64,000 nt of DNA from Planosporangium mesophilum (GCF_016863255.1 NZ_BOON01000006.1:124001-188000); one strand, 5' to 3'; numbered from the stretch's first letter, positions 1 through 8,321 are shown. Made by a program: numbers and translations. The notes: a model not told the origin generated them from the letters alone.

Positions 1-42
1 GATCTTGGCGGCCCGGCACGACGACGCCGCGGGCCCCATGAT

Positions 43-750
43 CTACCAATCCTGGCCCACGGCACGGGCCTCGTACGCCCGCCCGCGTACCGCCGACTGC
101 CCGGCCACCCGCGCGGCCTCCCGACGGGCCTCCTCGCGCTCCAACAGCTGCTGACGCAGGAGTTCCCTACGGGCCGCCGCCCGACGGGCCTGCTCGCGCC
201 GTACGGCCGCCTGCCGGGCCGCCACCCAGGCGGCGTAGCGGGCCTCCGCGCGGCGGCGGCGCTGCTCCAGCATCGCCCGGTTGCGCAGGTGGGCCGTGTA
301 CGCCACCAGAAGCAGCCCGGTGAAGCCGGCGCTGATCCAGAATCCCGGGCCGACGACGACCACACCGACCAGCTCCACCAGGTTGAGCAGGACCAGCGCG
401 GCGAACACCCGGCGGCGGCGGTACACCGCGCGGGGGTGCCGCAGGTGCTTGGGCGCCCGCTTGATCGGCTGGCGGGGCGGATCGGACGGAGAACCCTCAG
501 CAGCCGAGGAGACCCCCACACCACCCGCCATCCGGGGCACGACGAAGCGGGGCGGGTTGATCGGCCGGCGTCCGGGCACGGTGCGGCGCCGGCGGTGCGT
601 CTGGCCCCCGATCCGGGCCAGTACGCGAGCCGTCGACAGCGCCCGCTCCGCCACCAGCCGCTCGGTGGCGTCGTACCGGCGAACGAGCGCCGGAGCGAAC
701 GCCAGCAGGCCCGCGGCGGCGAGGACGGCGAGGAGCACCGAGGTCGGCAC
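43..750 (-). CDS. sepX: GlpR/SepX-type divisome membrane protein
   Basis: Membrane protein of 235 residues matching the GlpR/SepX family, the membrane receptor for the gephyrin-like protein Glp at the actinobacterial division septum. There is an N-terminal helix at about residues 3-20, a basic cytosolic stretch, two adjacent helices near 115-150, and an Arg/Ala/Glu-rich C-terminal coiled coil. The GTG at 750 is chosen because a GGGAGGG ribosome site ends 6 nt upstream; the GTG at 756 would touch it and the ATG at 804 has none. Membership is supported by layout and by the neighbours glp and galU, which form the same cluster as mycobacterial Rv0993-Rv0996. The divisome role is family knowledge; the sequence itself shows only topology and context. 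Confidence 0.82.
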   Translation of the reverse strand: MPTSVLLAVLAAAGLLAFAPALVRRYDATERLVAERALSTARVLARIGGQTHRRRRTVPGRRPINPPRFVVPRMAGGVGVSSAAEGSPSDPPRQPIKRAPKHLRHPRAVYRRRRVFAALVLLNLVELVGVVVVGPGFWISAGFTGLLLVAYTAHLRNRAMLEQRRRRAEARYAAWVAARQAAVRREQARRAAARRELLRQQLLEREEARREAARVAGQSAVRGRAYEARAVGQDW

Positions 751-919
751 CCTCACCCCTCCCGTCACACCTGTATGGCAAAAGAAGAGTTGCAGCCGTG
801 GCAACTCCGATATCCGAGGTTACGTGTCCTCGTCGAGTATTTTCCGGCGCCACGCTGCGCAATAGGCGCATGGACCAATTGGTACCTGATAGGTGGTGGT
901 CCCAAACCCGAAAGGATGA

Positions 920-1546
920 TCAGGCCGCGGCGCGGGTCCGGTGCCAACGCGCCAGCAGGCCACCTTCGTCGGCGACATCCTCGACCGTCAGGGCGTACCC
1001 GATATGGTCGCGCCATTCACCGTCGATGTGGAGATAACGCTCGTGGTAGGCCTCCTGGCGGAAACCGAGTTTCTCCACCACCCGCCGGCTCGGCCGGTTT
1101 TCGGGCCGAATGTTGACCTCGATCCGGTGCAGCCCACCGACGCCGAAGGCGTGGTCCACCGCGAGGGCCAGCGCCGTCGGGATGACGCCCCGCCCGGCGA
1201 CCCGCGCGTCGACCCAGTACCCGGCGTACCCGGAGCAGAAGGCCCGCCGCACGATGCTGCCCAGCGTCAACTGGCCGACGAGACGCTCCTCGTCCGCGGC
1301 GAGCAGACACACCGCGAACGGCATCGCGGCGCCCTGGCGGGCGACGCGGCGCAGGTCGGCGTAGACGGAGCGGAACGCGGCCGGCGAGTTCAGCTCGTGC
1401 CACGGGCCGTACGGCGAGGGCTCCCAGGGGGCCAGCCACTCCTCGTTGGCCCGCCGGGTCTCCGACCAGGCCCGGGCATCGCCGCGCCGGTACGGCCGCA
1501 GCAGGACCGGCCCGTCACGGAGCACCGCCGGCCAGCCCGGCTGCAT
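920..1546 (-). CDS. RimJ/RimL-type GNAT N-acetyltransferase
   Basis: GNAT acetyltransferase of 208 residues that would transfer acetyl from acetyl-CoA to an amino group, in RimJ homologues a ribosomal protein N-terminus. Seen: the start 'LRPYRRGD', a central strand 'GQLTLGSI', the CoA-binding turn 'VAGRGVIPTALALAV', and the C-terminal 'NRPSRRVVEKLGF' helix typical of the RimJ family. Its ATG overlaps the glp stop by one base (TGATG), so it is translationally coupled to glp. The order galU-glp-rimJ-glpR is conserved in actinobacteria. The substrate is not visible, and a division-related target is possible. Confidence 0.88.
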   Translation of the reverse strand: MQPGWPAVLRDGPVLLRPYRRGDARAWSETRRANEEWLAPWEPSPYGPWHELNSPAAFRSVYADLRRVARQGAAMPFAVCLLAADEERLVGQLTLGSIVRRAFCSGYAGYWVDARVAGRGVIPTALALAVDHAFGVGGLHRIEVNIRPENRPSRRVVEKLGFRQEAYHERYLHIDGEWRDHIGYALTVEDVADEGGLLARWHRTRAAA

Positions 1547-2847
1547 CACCGTCGCCGGTCCAGCAGCAGAACGTCCACCGTGGACCCGGCCGGCGCGGTC
1601 GTGACCCGCTCGCCGAGCACCATCAGGCCGTTCGCCTCCGCGAGACCGGAGAGCGTGTACGGGCCACCGGCGAGCGGCGCCACCGTGTACCCGCCGCCGC
1701 GGCGCTCGGCCACGTACGCCGGGCGGAACTCGCGCAGCCCGGACGGCGACTTGATCGTCTCCAGCAGGTGCGCCCGGACGCTCGGCCGGAAGACCGGGTC
1801 GGCACCGGCGAGCACCTGGATGACGGGCCGGGCCAGCACCTCGAACCCGATCAGCGCCGCGCCCGTGTCGCCGGGCAGGCAGACGACCGGTACGCCCTCG
1901 GCCCCGGCCATCGACGGCACGTTGCCGTAGCCCAACGATGTACATGGATAGACCGACACGTCGGTGAAGCGTACCGGTGGCCGCTGCCCGTCGCGCCGGG
2001 AGAGCACCCGCCGTACCATGTCGCCGGGGCCGACACCGGTCCCACCGGTCGTGATGATGAGGTCCGCCCGCAGGGTCTGGTCCTCGAGCAGGCCCCGCAG
2101 CCCTTCCGGGTCGTCGTCGCAGATCCCCACCCGGTACGCGTGCGCGCCCGCCTCGGCGGCCGCCGCGGTCAGCGCGTGCGAGTTGGCGTCGACGAGCTGG
2201 CCGGGCTGGCTGGCGCGGCCCACGTCGACGAGCTCGTCACCGGTCGCCACGATCACCGCGCGTGGGCTGGGGCGTACCACCACGTGCCCGATCCCGCAGC
2301 TTGCCAGCAGCGCGACCAGGGCCGGGTTGACGTAGGTGCCGGCCCGCGCGAGCAGGGCGCCGGCCGGGATCTCGTCGCCGGACCGGCGCAGGCCGAACCC
2401 GCGCCTCGGCGGCGAGTCGTACACCTCGACCGCCGCCATGCCCTGGTCGGTGGCGTGCACCGGGACCACGACGTCGGCGGCGGCCGGCAGCAGCGCGCCG
2501 GAGCCGATCGAGAAGCAGGTACCCGGGGTCAGCCGCACCGGCCGCCAGCTCGCCGCGCCCAGGTCGCCGATCACGTTCAGGCGTACCGGCCGGCTCGGCG
2601 AGGCGTCCACGACGTCCTCGAACCGTGCGGCGTACCCGTCGATCGCGGCGTGGTCGAACGCCGGCAGCGGCCCGGGCGCGTGCACGTCCTCGGCGAGCAC
2701 GTTCCCGTACGCCTGGGTCAGGTCGAGGTCGAGTGCCGGCAGGGGCCGCAGCCCTCGCAGCACACCGGCCAGGTACTCGGCGAGCGGAGTCAGCTCGGCG
2801 CCAGCCGGATGAATAGTCGCGTCAAACTCCGTCGGGACCGTCGTCAT
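1546..2847 (-). CDS. glp: Gephyrin-like molybdotransferase Glp (MoeA family)
   Basis: MoeA/gephyrin-family protein of 433 residues. Classical MoeA inserts molybdenum into molybdopterin. The copy in this actinobacterial locus (Glp) is known from Corynebacterium to bind FtsZ and the membrane protein GlpR in division. Seen: MoeA N-terminal 'PLPAFDHAAIDGYA', 'GDEIPAGALL', the MPT-binding 'VIVATGDELV' and 'IITTGGTGVGPGDMV', the substrate loop 'CLPGDTGAALIGFEVLARPVI', and a small C-terminal domain. A GGAGG site lies 9 nt before the ATG. It lies 64 bp behind galU on the same strand and overlaps the GNAT gene. Family is sure; Glp rather than catalytic MoeA rests on synteny with glpR. Confidence 0.9.
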   Translation of the reverse strand: MTTVPTEFDATIHPAGAELTPLAEYLAGVLRGLRPLPALDLDLTQAYGNVLAEDVHAPGPLPAFDHAAIDGYAARFEDVVDASPSRPVRLNVIGDLGAASWRPVRLTPGTCFSIGSGALLPAAADVVVPVHATDQGMAAVEVYDSPPRRGFGLRRSGDEIPAGALLARAGTYVNPALVALLASCGIGHVVVRPSPRAVIVATGDELVDVGRASQPGQLVDANSHALTAAAAEAGAHAYRVGICDDDPEGLRGLLEDQTLRADLIITTGGTGVGPGDMVRRVLSRRDGQRPPVRFTDVSVYPCTSLGYGNVPSMAGAEGVPVVCLPGDTGAALIGFEVLARPVIQVLAGADPVFRPSVRAHLLETIKSPSGLREFRPAYVAERRGGGYTVAPLAGGPYTLSGLAEANGLMVLGERVTTAPAGSTVDVLLLDRRR

Positions 2848-2911
2848 ACCGCTCGCCTCCTTTCCGATCTCGAACTTCTCCGATCTGTCATATCCCGGAT
2901 GTCCCGGGCCA

Positions 2912-3898
2912 CTATGACCGCGCGGAGCCTTCCGAACCATCAATTGATTCCACGAATCCGAGCAACCACGACCGGAAGGCCGGACCGATATCCTGCCGCT
3001 TCGCCGCCAATTGCACGACCGCCTGCAGATATCCGAGGGGCTGGCCGGTGTCGTACCGGATTCCCCGGTAGATGACGCCGTGAACCGGGGTCCCCTCGGC
3101 CAGCAGCAGCGCCATCGCGTCGGTGAGCTGGATCTCACCGCCGCTGCCGGGCTTGGTCCGCTTGATCGCGTTGAAGATGCTGGCCGGCAGCACGTACCGG
3201 CCGACCACGGCGAGGTTGCTCGGCGCCTCCTCCGGTGTCGGCTTCTCCACCAGGCCGGTGACCCGCACGACCTCGTGCCCGACGTCCTGGAGGGACGACT
3301 CGGCGGCCTCCACCGACGCGATGCCGTAGCGGCGCACCTCCTCCGGCTCGACCTCGATGAAGGCGAGCACGATGCCGCCGGTACGCGACTGCAGGTCCAG
3401 CATCGCCGGCAGCAGCGGGTCGGACTCGTCCACGAACTCGTCGCCGAGCAGCACCGCGAACGGCTCACCCGCGATGTGGGACTCGGCGGTGCCCACCGCG
3501 TGGCCGAGGCCGAGGGGCTCGTGCTGGCGGCAGGTGTAGATCTCGGCCAGTTCGCTGGGGCGCCGGACTGCCGCGAGCCGCTCGTCGTCGCCCTTCTCGA
3601 TGAGCCGGGCCTCGAGGTCCGGCCGGCGGTCGAAGTGGTCGACCATGGAGGTCTTGCCGCGACCGGTGATGAGCAGGACGTCGGAGATGCCGGCGTCGGC
3701 GGCCTCTTCGACGATGTACTCCAGAACGGGACGGTCCACAACGGGCAACAGTTCCTTGGGTACGGCCTTGGTTGCGGGTAAGAACCGGGTGGCGAGACCG
3801 GCCGCCGGAATGACAGCCTTGACCGCCCGGCGGCCTTCCGAAATGGACGGAGATGGGGCACCCGTGGTTTCCGTGGTTGTGCGCGCGCTGTCGACCAT
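2912..3898 (-). CDS. galU: UTP-glucose-1-phosphate uridylyltransferase
   Basis: GalU makes UDP-glucose from UTP and glucose-1-phosphate in the cytosol, feeding cell-wall glycans, trehalose and galactose metabolism. Seen in 328 residues: the nucleotide-binding 'IPAAGLATRFLPATKAVPKE' near residue 31, 'LVEKPTPEEAPSNLAVVGRY', and 'GGEIQLTDAM', all hallmarks of bacterial GalU. Length is slightly above the usual 300 because of a 25-residue polar N-terminal extension. First gene of the galU-glp-GNAT-sepX run. The diguanylate cyclase gene lies just upstream on the same strand, with only 9 bp between its stop and this start. Confidence 0.95.
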   Translation of the reverse strand: MVDSARTTTETTGAPSPSISEGRRAVKAVIPAAGLATRFLPATKAVPKELLPVVDRPVLEYIVEEAADAGISDVLLITGRGKTSMVDHFDRRPDLEARLIEKGDDERLAAVRRPSELAEIYTCRQHEPLGLGHAVGTAESHIAGEPFAVLLGDEFVDESDPLLPAMLDLQSRTGGIVLAFIEVEPEEVRRYGIASVEAAESSLQDVGHEVVRVTGLVEKPTPEEAPSNLAVVGRYVLPASIFNAIKRTKPGSGGEIQLTDAMALLLAEGTPVHGVIYRGIRYDTGQPLGYLQAVVQLAAKRQDIGPAFRSWLLGFVESIDGSEGSARS

Positions 3899-3907
3899 GT
3901 CCGGAGA

Positions 3908-6157
3908 CTAACCGCCGTGGCTTCGTCGCGACGCCTGAGGCGCGCTGGGCGCGCCGCTTGACGTGACGGCGGCCGCGTCCATGCCGTCCCCCGCCGGGCC
4001 CGCGTCGTCCGGGCCACCGGCCACGTTCGCCACGGCCGGTACCCCCTCCGCGCGCGCCCGGGCCACCCGGAATCTGTCCCGTCCGTCCGATTTTGCCTGG
4101 TAAAGGGCGTCGTCTGCGGCCTCGAGCACGGCGGCATCGCTCACGCCATGGTCGGGGTAGACCGCAATGCCGATGGATACCGTGACCGGGATCCGCACGG
4201 CCTGGGCCGAGCGGGCCGACCGGACGAACACCGGGGTACGCCGGATCGCCGCGACGAGGCGCTCGGCCACCACCTCGCCGCCGGTGGCGTCGGTCTCCGG
4301 CAGCAGGACGACGAACTCCTCGCCGCCCTGGCGGAACGCGAGGTCGACCTCGCGGATCTCGACCCGTACCCGCCGGGCGAACTCGGCCAGCACGGCGTCG
4401 CCGGCCGCGTGCCCGTACGTGTCGTTGACGTTCTTGAAGCGGTCGAGGTCCAGCGCGAGCACGGTGAGCCGGTGCCCGAACCGGCTGGCCCGCTCCACCT
4501 CCCGGCGCAGCGAGTCCTTCAGGTACCGGTAGTTCGACAGCCCGGTGAGCGGGTCGGTCAGCGACAGCCGCTGCGCCTCCTCGTGTACCCGCACGTTGTC
4601 CAGCGCGACAGCGGCCTGCCCGGCGAAGGTCCGCAGGGTGGTCAGGTCGGCGTCGTCGAACTCGTCGAAGCCGTGCCGGTCGTACAGGGCCAGCACCCCG
4701 CGCGGCGGCGCCGGAGACTCGGGGGCCGCCGGGCCCTCGGCGGTCGCGGCCATGAGCCCGCCGGTCGGGCCGGCCACCGCGCTCGGGCCGGGCGCGGCGA
4801 ACGGTACCGCGACGTAGGTGCGGCAGCGGGGCTCGCCCGGGGCGAGCCGCGGGCCGTCGCGCCCGACCAGGCCCCGGCGCGCCACGCCGCTCGCGGCCAC
4901 GTCGCCGAGCAGGCCGTCCCCCAGCCGTACCCGAAGTTCCTGAACCTGGGCCGGTCCGCCCTCGGTGAGCCCCTCGGCGCACCGGCCGACCAGCGTGCCG
5001 GTCGCCGGGTCGGCCAGCAGCAGCACGCCGGCCCGGGCCCCGGTCGCCGACAGCGCGCTCTCCAGGATCACCTCGAGGATGCGGTCGACGTCGTGCGTAC
5101 TCGACAGCGTGTCCCCGAGCAGGCCGAGGTGGCCGCGCAGCTGGTCGCGGCTGGCCGTGAGCGCCTCCAGGTAGCCCTGCATCTCGCGGGCCATCCGGTT
5201 GAACGTCACGCCCAGCCGACCGACCTCGTCGCGGGTGCGGACCGGTACCCGGACGGCGAGGTCTCCGCCGGCGACCCGGTCGACGGCGTGGGACAGCTCG
5301 GTGAGCGGGCGCGTGGTCGAGCGGGCCAGCCACCGGGCGGCGACGATCGACAGCAGTGCGGTGACCGCGACCACCGCGATGAGCGCGGCGTACAGGGTGC
5401 GAGGCTCGTCGCGGGGCACCGACAGCGCGAGCGGCAGCGGCTGGCCGGGCCCCTGGTCGATCCGGCGGACCCACCGGCCGTTGTCGGTGCGGCCGGCGGC
5501 TCCGGCGCGCAGCCCGTCGGCCGCCGTGGTGACCTGTGCCAGGTCGCCGTCGCGCTCGGTGCTCCAGCGGTGGTCCGCGTGCAGCACGGTCACGGCCGCC
5601 CCGGCGGCGGTGGCGAGGCGGCGTACCAGGGCGGTGTCGACCGGCTCGACGGCGTAGACCTGGCCGAGCGGCCGGCCGTCGGCGTCGACCACCTGGACCC
5701 GCGCGGCGATGGCGACGGCGACGAAGCCGACCCCGTCGGACCCGCCGGCCATGCCGCTCCCTCCGGTTCCGCCGTCCCTGCCGTTCTCTCCGGCTCCGCC
5801 GGACGGGTCGCTACAGTCGGCCCACGGCCGCGCCGGCACGGCACCGGCGCTGTAGGCCACGTCCCCGCCGGTACCCACGAGCTGGATGCCCCCGGCGAGG
5901 TGGCGGCTGACGACCCGCTCCGCGGCGGCCGGTTCGAGGCTGCCACCGAGGACCGCCGCGGTCTCGGCGGCGGTACGCAGCCGCTGGCAGAGCGAGTTCA
6001 TGGCGGTACGGAGGCCGCTGGCGGCCAGGTCGAGCCGCTCGGACGACCGGCTGTTGTTGACGGCGTCGACGGCCACCGCGACGAAGCCTGCCCCGAGCAG
6101 CACGGGACCGAGGACCACCGCGAGAAACGCGGCCGTCAGCCGCGTGCGCAGCGTCAC
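3908..6157 (-). CDS. Membrane diguanylate cyclase (HAMP-GAF-GGDEF)
   Basis: Membrane-bound enzyme of 749 residues predicted to make cyclic di-GMP from two GTP. Order: transmembrane helix about 8-30, an extracytoplasmic sensor with a Gly/Ser-rich insert, a second helix near 255-276, a HAMP linker 'TTRPLTELSHAVDRVAGGDL', a GAF domain about 355-500, and a C-terminal GGDEF domain about 530-690. The active site reads GGEEF, and an inhibitory RxxD (REVD) sits five residues before it, so both catalysis and product inhibition look intact. Start: the GTG at 6157 has GGGAGGA about 5 nt upstream; the ATG at 6211 lacks a site. It sits between galU and the divergent folate gene, positions that are neighbours in mycobacteria. 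Confidence 0.92.
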   Translation of the reverse strand: MTLRTRLTAAFLAVVLGPVLLGAGFVAVAVDAVNNSRSSERLDLAASGLRTAMNSLCQRLRTAAETAAVLGGSLEPAAAERVVSRHLAGGIQLVGTGGDVAYSAGAVPARPWADCSDPSGGAGENGRDGGTGGSGMAGGSDGVGFVAVAIAARVQVVDADGRPLGQVYAVEPVDTALVRRLATAAGAAVTVLHADHRWSTERDGDLAQVTTAADGLRAGAAGRTDNGRWVRRIDQGPGQPLPLALSVPRDEPRTLYAALIAVVAVTALLSIVAARWLARSTTRPLTELSHAVDRVAGGDLAVRVPVRTRDEVGRLGVTFNRMAREMQGYLEALTASRDQLRGHLGLLGDTLSSTHDVDRILEVILESALSATGARAGVLLLADPATGTLVGRCAEGLTEGGPAQVQELRVRLGDGLLGDVAASGVARRGLVGRDGPRLAPGEPRCRTYVAVPFAAPGPSAVAGPTGGLMAATAEGPAAPESPAPPRGVLALYDRHGFDEFDDADLTTLRTFAGQAAVALDNVRVHEEAQRLSLTDPLTGLSNYRYLKDSLRREVERASRFGHRLTVLALDLDRFKNVNDTYGHAAGDAVLAEFARRVRVEIREVDLAFRQGGEEFVVLLPETDATGGEVVAERLVAAIRRTPVFVRSARSAQAVRIPVTVSIGIAVYPDHGVSDAAVLEAADDALYQAKSDGRDRFRVARARAEGVPAVANVAGGPDDAGPAGDGMDAAAVTSSGAPSAPQASRRSHGG

Positions 6158-6282
6158 TCGTCCTCCCGGTGTCAGCGGGGTCGATTGGTCACGCTCGTGT
6201 GATGCTGTCATAACGTACGGCGTTCCACTGACTGTCGCCGAGGTCCTTCGTGTCCGATTTATCTGATCTGTGCATCTTAGCC

Positions 6283-6897
6283 ATGAAAGATGCCCTTGTG
6301 GTGAGCGCCGCGCCGGGGCGCGACAAGCGCGCGATCCGCTCCGCGGTGCTGTCGGCGCGCCGGACGCTGTCCCCGCAGGAGCGCTCGGACGCGGACGCCG
6401 CGATCCGGGAGGCTCTCGCGACCGTGGTGGCGCGGGTGCGGCCCGGTACCGTCTGCGCGTACCTGCCGATGGCCGGCGAGCCGGGCGGCGCGCGGCTGCC
6501 GGAGCTGCCGGGCGTCGGCCGGGTCCTGCTGCCGGTCCTCCGCCCCGACCTGGACCTCGACTGGGCCGCCTACCCGGCACCGCTGCTGTCGGGGCGGTAC
6601 GGGCTCAGCGAACCCGACGGCCCCCGGCTCGGTGTGGACGCGATCGCCGAGGCCGAGCTGATCGTCGCACCGGGGCTGGCGGTGTCCACCGACGGCGTCC
6701 GGCTGGGTCGCGGCGGCGGCTCGTACGACCGCGCGCTGGCCCGGGTGGCACCCTCGGCACTCGTGGTGGTACCGCTCTACGACGGCGAACTGGTCGACCG
6801 GCTGCCGGCCGAGCCGCACGACCGGCCGGTGGACGCCGTGGTCACGCCGTCGGGCGTGGGTCTGGTGACTCACACTGGACGAAACCGGTCCGGATGA
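6283..6897 (+). CDS. 5-formyltetrahydrofolate cyclo-ligase
   Basis: Converts 5-formyl-THF to 5,10-methenyl-THF with ATP, returning folate from its storage form. Seen: N-terminal 'KRAIRSAVLSARRTL', 'CAYLPMAGEPG', and the C-terminal signature 'GVRLGRGGGSYDRAL' that forms the ATP/folate pocket. About 204 residues from the ATG at 6283. GTG codons at 6250, 6298 and 6301 are alternatives, and none has a clear ribosome site, so the start is uncertain. Divergent from the diguanylate cyclase and followed by an FmdB gene, the same pairing as Rv0992c-Rv0991c. Confidence 0.9.
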   Translation: MKDALVVSAAPGRDKRAIRSAVLSARRTLSPQERSDADAAIREALATVVARVRPGTVCAYLPMAGEPGGARLPELPGVGRVLLPVLRPDLDLDWAAYPAPLLSGRYGLSEPDGPRLGVDAIAEAELIVAPGLAVSTDGVRLGRGGGSYDRALARVAPSALVVVPLYDGELVDRLPAEPHDRPVDAVVTPSGVGLVTHTGRNRSG

Positions 6898-6946
6898 CGC
6901 ACCATTGGCACTCGAAGATGCCGAGTGCCAAATCACGGAGGCTGTC

Positions 6947-7255
6947 GTGCCGACCTACCAGTACGCCTGCACCGCGTGCGGCCACCAGCTCGAGGCGGTG
7001 CAGTCGTTCACCGACGAGCCGCTGACCGAGTGCCCCGCCTGCGAGGGCAAGCTGCGCAAGGTGTTCTCGGCCGTGGGTGTGGTGTTCAAGGGTTCGGGCT
7101 TCTACCGCACCGACTCCCGGTCGAACTCGTCGTCGTCGTCATCGACGGTGAGCTCGACCAACGGTGGCGAGACCACGAAGAAGGCATCCGAGAGCAAGCC
7201 GGCGGCGAGCACCTCGTCGGACAAGAAGCCGGCCGGCTCGACCACCGCGAGCTAG
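6947..7255 (+). CDS. FmdB-type zinc ribbon protein
   Basis: Small protein of 102 residues with an N-terminal FmdB/CxxC zinc ribbon: 'YACTACGHQLE' and 'TECPACEGKLRKVF' give two CxxC pairs about 24 residues apart. 'GSGFYRTDSRS' is the typical end of the domain. The rest is a Ser/Thr/Lys-rich, low-complexity tail, probably disordered. The GTG start is set by ACGGAGG 5 nt upstream, not by the longer reading frame from 6905. In mycobacteria the homologous position holds Rv0991c, described as a stress-related chaperone-like protein; applying that role here is inference. Confidence 0.87.
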   Translation: MPTYQYACTACGHQLEAVQSFTDEPLTECPACEGKLRKVFSAVGVVFKGSGFYRTDSRSNSSSSSSTVSSTNGGETTKKASESKPAASTSSDKKPAGSTTAS

Positions 7256-7266
7256 GCGCCGCGAAG

Positions 7267-7289
7267 GCCGCGCCGCGTGAAGGCGCGGC
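7267..7289. terminator. Hairpin between convergent genes
   Basis: Perfect 8-bp stem GCCGCGCC/GGCGCGGC with a 7-nt loop, in the 39-bp gap between the FmdB gene and the convergent small gene ending at 7295. No U-tract follows, as is usual in high-GC actinomycetes, so it could end transcription from both sides. Confidence 0.5.
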
Positions 7290-7294
7290 GGCGC

Positions 7295-7483
7295 TCAGCC
7301 CCAGTGCGGCGGCCGGTCTGCCAGCAGGCGGTCGTCGTTGCTGCCGGAGTGCTCGCCCCAGCCCGCGTCGGTGTCGTCACCGGTCTGGTCGGGCAGGATC
7401 ACCAGATCCTCGGCGAAGGTCACCTCTCGCCGGTCGTCGGTGCGGTCGGGCGTGAGGTCCACGTCTTCGGTTCGGTACGGCAC
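7295..7483 (-). CDS. Small acidic conserved protein
   Basis: 62-residue protein, very acidic in its first two thirds ('EDVDLTPDRTDDRREVTF', 'FAEDLVILPDQTGDDTDAGW'). I recognise it only as a recurring small hypothetical of actinomycetes; no domain or membrane segment is visible. The GTG at 7483 is preferred over a far longer reading frame because the hexamer TACGCT lies exactly 6 nt upstream, the arrangement of a leaderless transcript, and no ribosome site is present. It converges on the FmdB gene across a hairpin. Confidence 0.62.
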   Translation of the reverse strand: MPYRTEDVDLTPDRTDDRREVTFAEDLVILPDQTGDDTDAGWGEHSGSNDDRLLADRPPHWG

Positions 7484-7489
7484 ATACGC

Positions 7490-7495
7490 AGCGTA
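7490..7495 (-). promoter_or_regulatory. -10 hexamer of leaderless transcript
   Basis: TACGCT (TANNNT) read on the minus strand, 6 nt before the GTG at 7483, so transcription would begin at or next to the start codon. Confidence 0.45.
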
Positions 7496-7579
7496 GTCCG
7501 AGGAGCCCGGATGTGAGGGTTCCCGCCGCACGGCGGCGTCCCTCACACTGATGCGGTCAACGCATCGAAGGGAATCTCC

Positions 7580-7732
7580 ATGGGTATCGAAGACCCGACG
7601 CCGCAGGCCGCGCTGGACCCCACGGCCCAGGACAGCCAGGTCCGGCCCGGCCCGGCGGCGCCGAGCTGGGCCGACGAGTCCACCATCGCCATCCCGCTCT
7701 CCGAGCTGTTCGCGGACGAGGCCGAGGAGTGA
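7580..7732 (+). CDS. Possible 50-residue acidic protein
   Basis: A short reading frame with ATG at 7580 preceded by AAGGGA 7 nt upstream, giving 50 residues and ending in an acidic tail ('LSELFADEAEE'). Proline and alanine are common in the first half, then a short amphipathic stretch 'STIAIPLSELF'. No Cys, membrane helix or known domain. The ribosome site and the position between two supported genes favour expression. I cannot name a family. Confidence 0.42.
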   Translation: MGIEDPTPQAALDPTAQDSQVRPGPAAPSWADESTIAIPLSELFADEAEE

Positions 7733-7746
7733 CCGCCGGGTGTTGG

Positions 7747-7752
7747 TAGCGT
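7747..7752 (+). promoter_or_regulatory. -10 hexamer of leaderless transcript
   Basis: TAGCGT lies 7 nt before the GTG at 7760 and there is no ribosome site, which suggests a leaderless mRNA. Confidence 0.42.
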
Positions 7753-7759
7753 CGGGCTC

Positions 7760-8131
7760 GTGAGCAGCCCGAGCCCGTACGGGTCCGGCCCGGAGAATGT
7801 CACCGGGCGGCCCGCACCTGTCGTCGACGACGAGGCGCAGTGGCGACGACCCCCGGACGGGACCCCTCCGCCGGCACCGGCCGACCCGGCCCCGGCGGGC
7901 CGGCCGGCGAGCTACCCCGGGCCGCCTCCGACCATCCCGCCGCCGGCCGGTTGGCGGCCGCCGCTCGTCGTACAGGCGCCACCGCCCCGGTCGTTGCCAC
8001 CCCAGGACCCCCTCGGCCTGGACCAGGCCGAGGGGCGGGCGCGCACGTTGACGTTCGGCATCGCCATGGTGAGCGGGGCGGTCATGGTCGTCCTGGTACT
8101 CGTGCTGTGCGGGCGGGCGCTGTTCTTCTGA
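7760..8131 (+). CDS. Proline-rich protein with C-terminal membrane anchor
   Basis: 123 residues: about 90 residues rich in Pro, Ala, Gly and Arg and probably disordered, then one hydrophobic helix at roughly 98-120 ('FGIAMVSGAVMVVLVLVL') that ends almost at the C terminus. This is a tail-anchored layout with the disordered part likely cytosolic. No enzymatic motif is visible and I do not recognise a named family. A tandem repeat array begins 29 bp after the stop. Confidence 0.6.
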   Translation: MSSPSPYGSGPENVTGRPAPVVDDEAQWRRPPDGTPPPAPADPAPAGRPASYPGPPPTIPPPAGWRPPLVVQAPPPRSLPPQDPLGLDQAEGRARTLTFGIAMVSGAVMVVLVLVLCGRALFF

Positions 8132-8160
8132 CCCGGCCCTCCGGCTCGGCCCGGCTCGGC

Positions 8161-8230
8161 CCAGGCCTGGCCAGGCCCGGCCAGGCCCGGCCAGGCCCGG
8201 CCAGGCCCGGCCAGGCCCGGCCAGGCCCGG
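8161..8230. repeat. 10-bp tandem repeat array
   Basis: Seven tandem copies of CCAGGCCCGG: the first is CCAGGCCTGG, the next six are identical. GGCC blocks make each unit pair with its neighbours, so the RNA could fold into alternative hairpins. It lies between the membrane-anchored protein and the Fur-family gene, outside any supported CDS. A run of GGCTCGGCCC units at about 8141-8160 precedes it. Confidence 0.85.
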
Positions 8231-8265
8231 CGAGACCCCATGGCGGTCAATTAGTACAAAGCCGA

Positions 8266-8281
8266 CGTGGCTCCGACCACG
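8266..8281. promoter_or_regulatory. Palindrome upstream of Fur-family gene
   Basis: CGTGG-N6-CCACG, a perfect 5-bp inverted repeat 40 bp before the start of the CatR/FurA-like gene. Its position suits an autoregulatory operator, but the sequence does not match a Fur box that I know. Confidence 0.25.
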
Positions 8282-8321
8282 CCACCTTGAGGTGCGGCAT
8301 CGCGCGTGGTCTGATGGATGG

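Noticed and set aside
8161-8230. CRISPR array suspected from the 10-bp repeats and the Cas4-like nuclease nearby
   Set aside because: Repeats are directly tandem without spacers, there are no cas genes, and the nuclease matches the housekeeping actinobacterial type.
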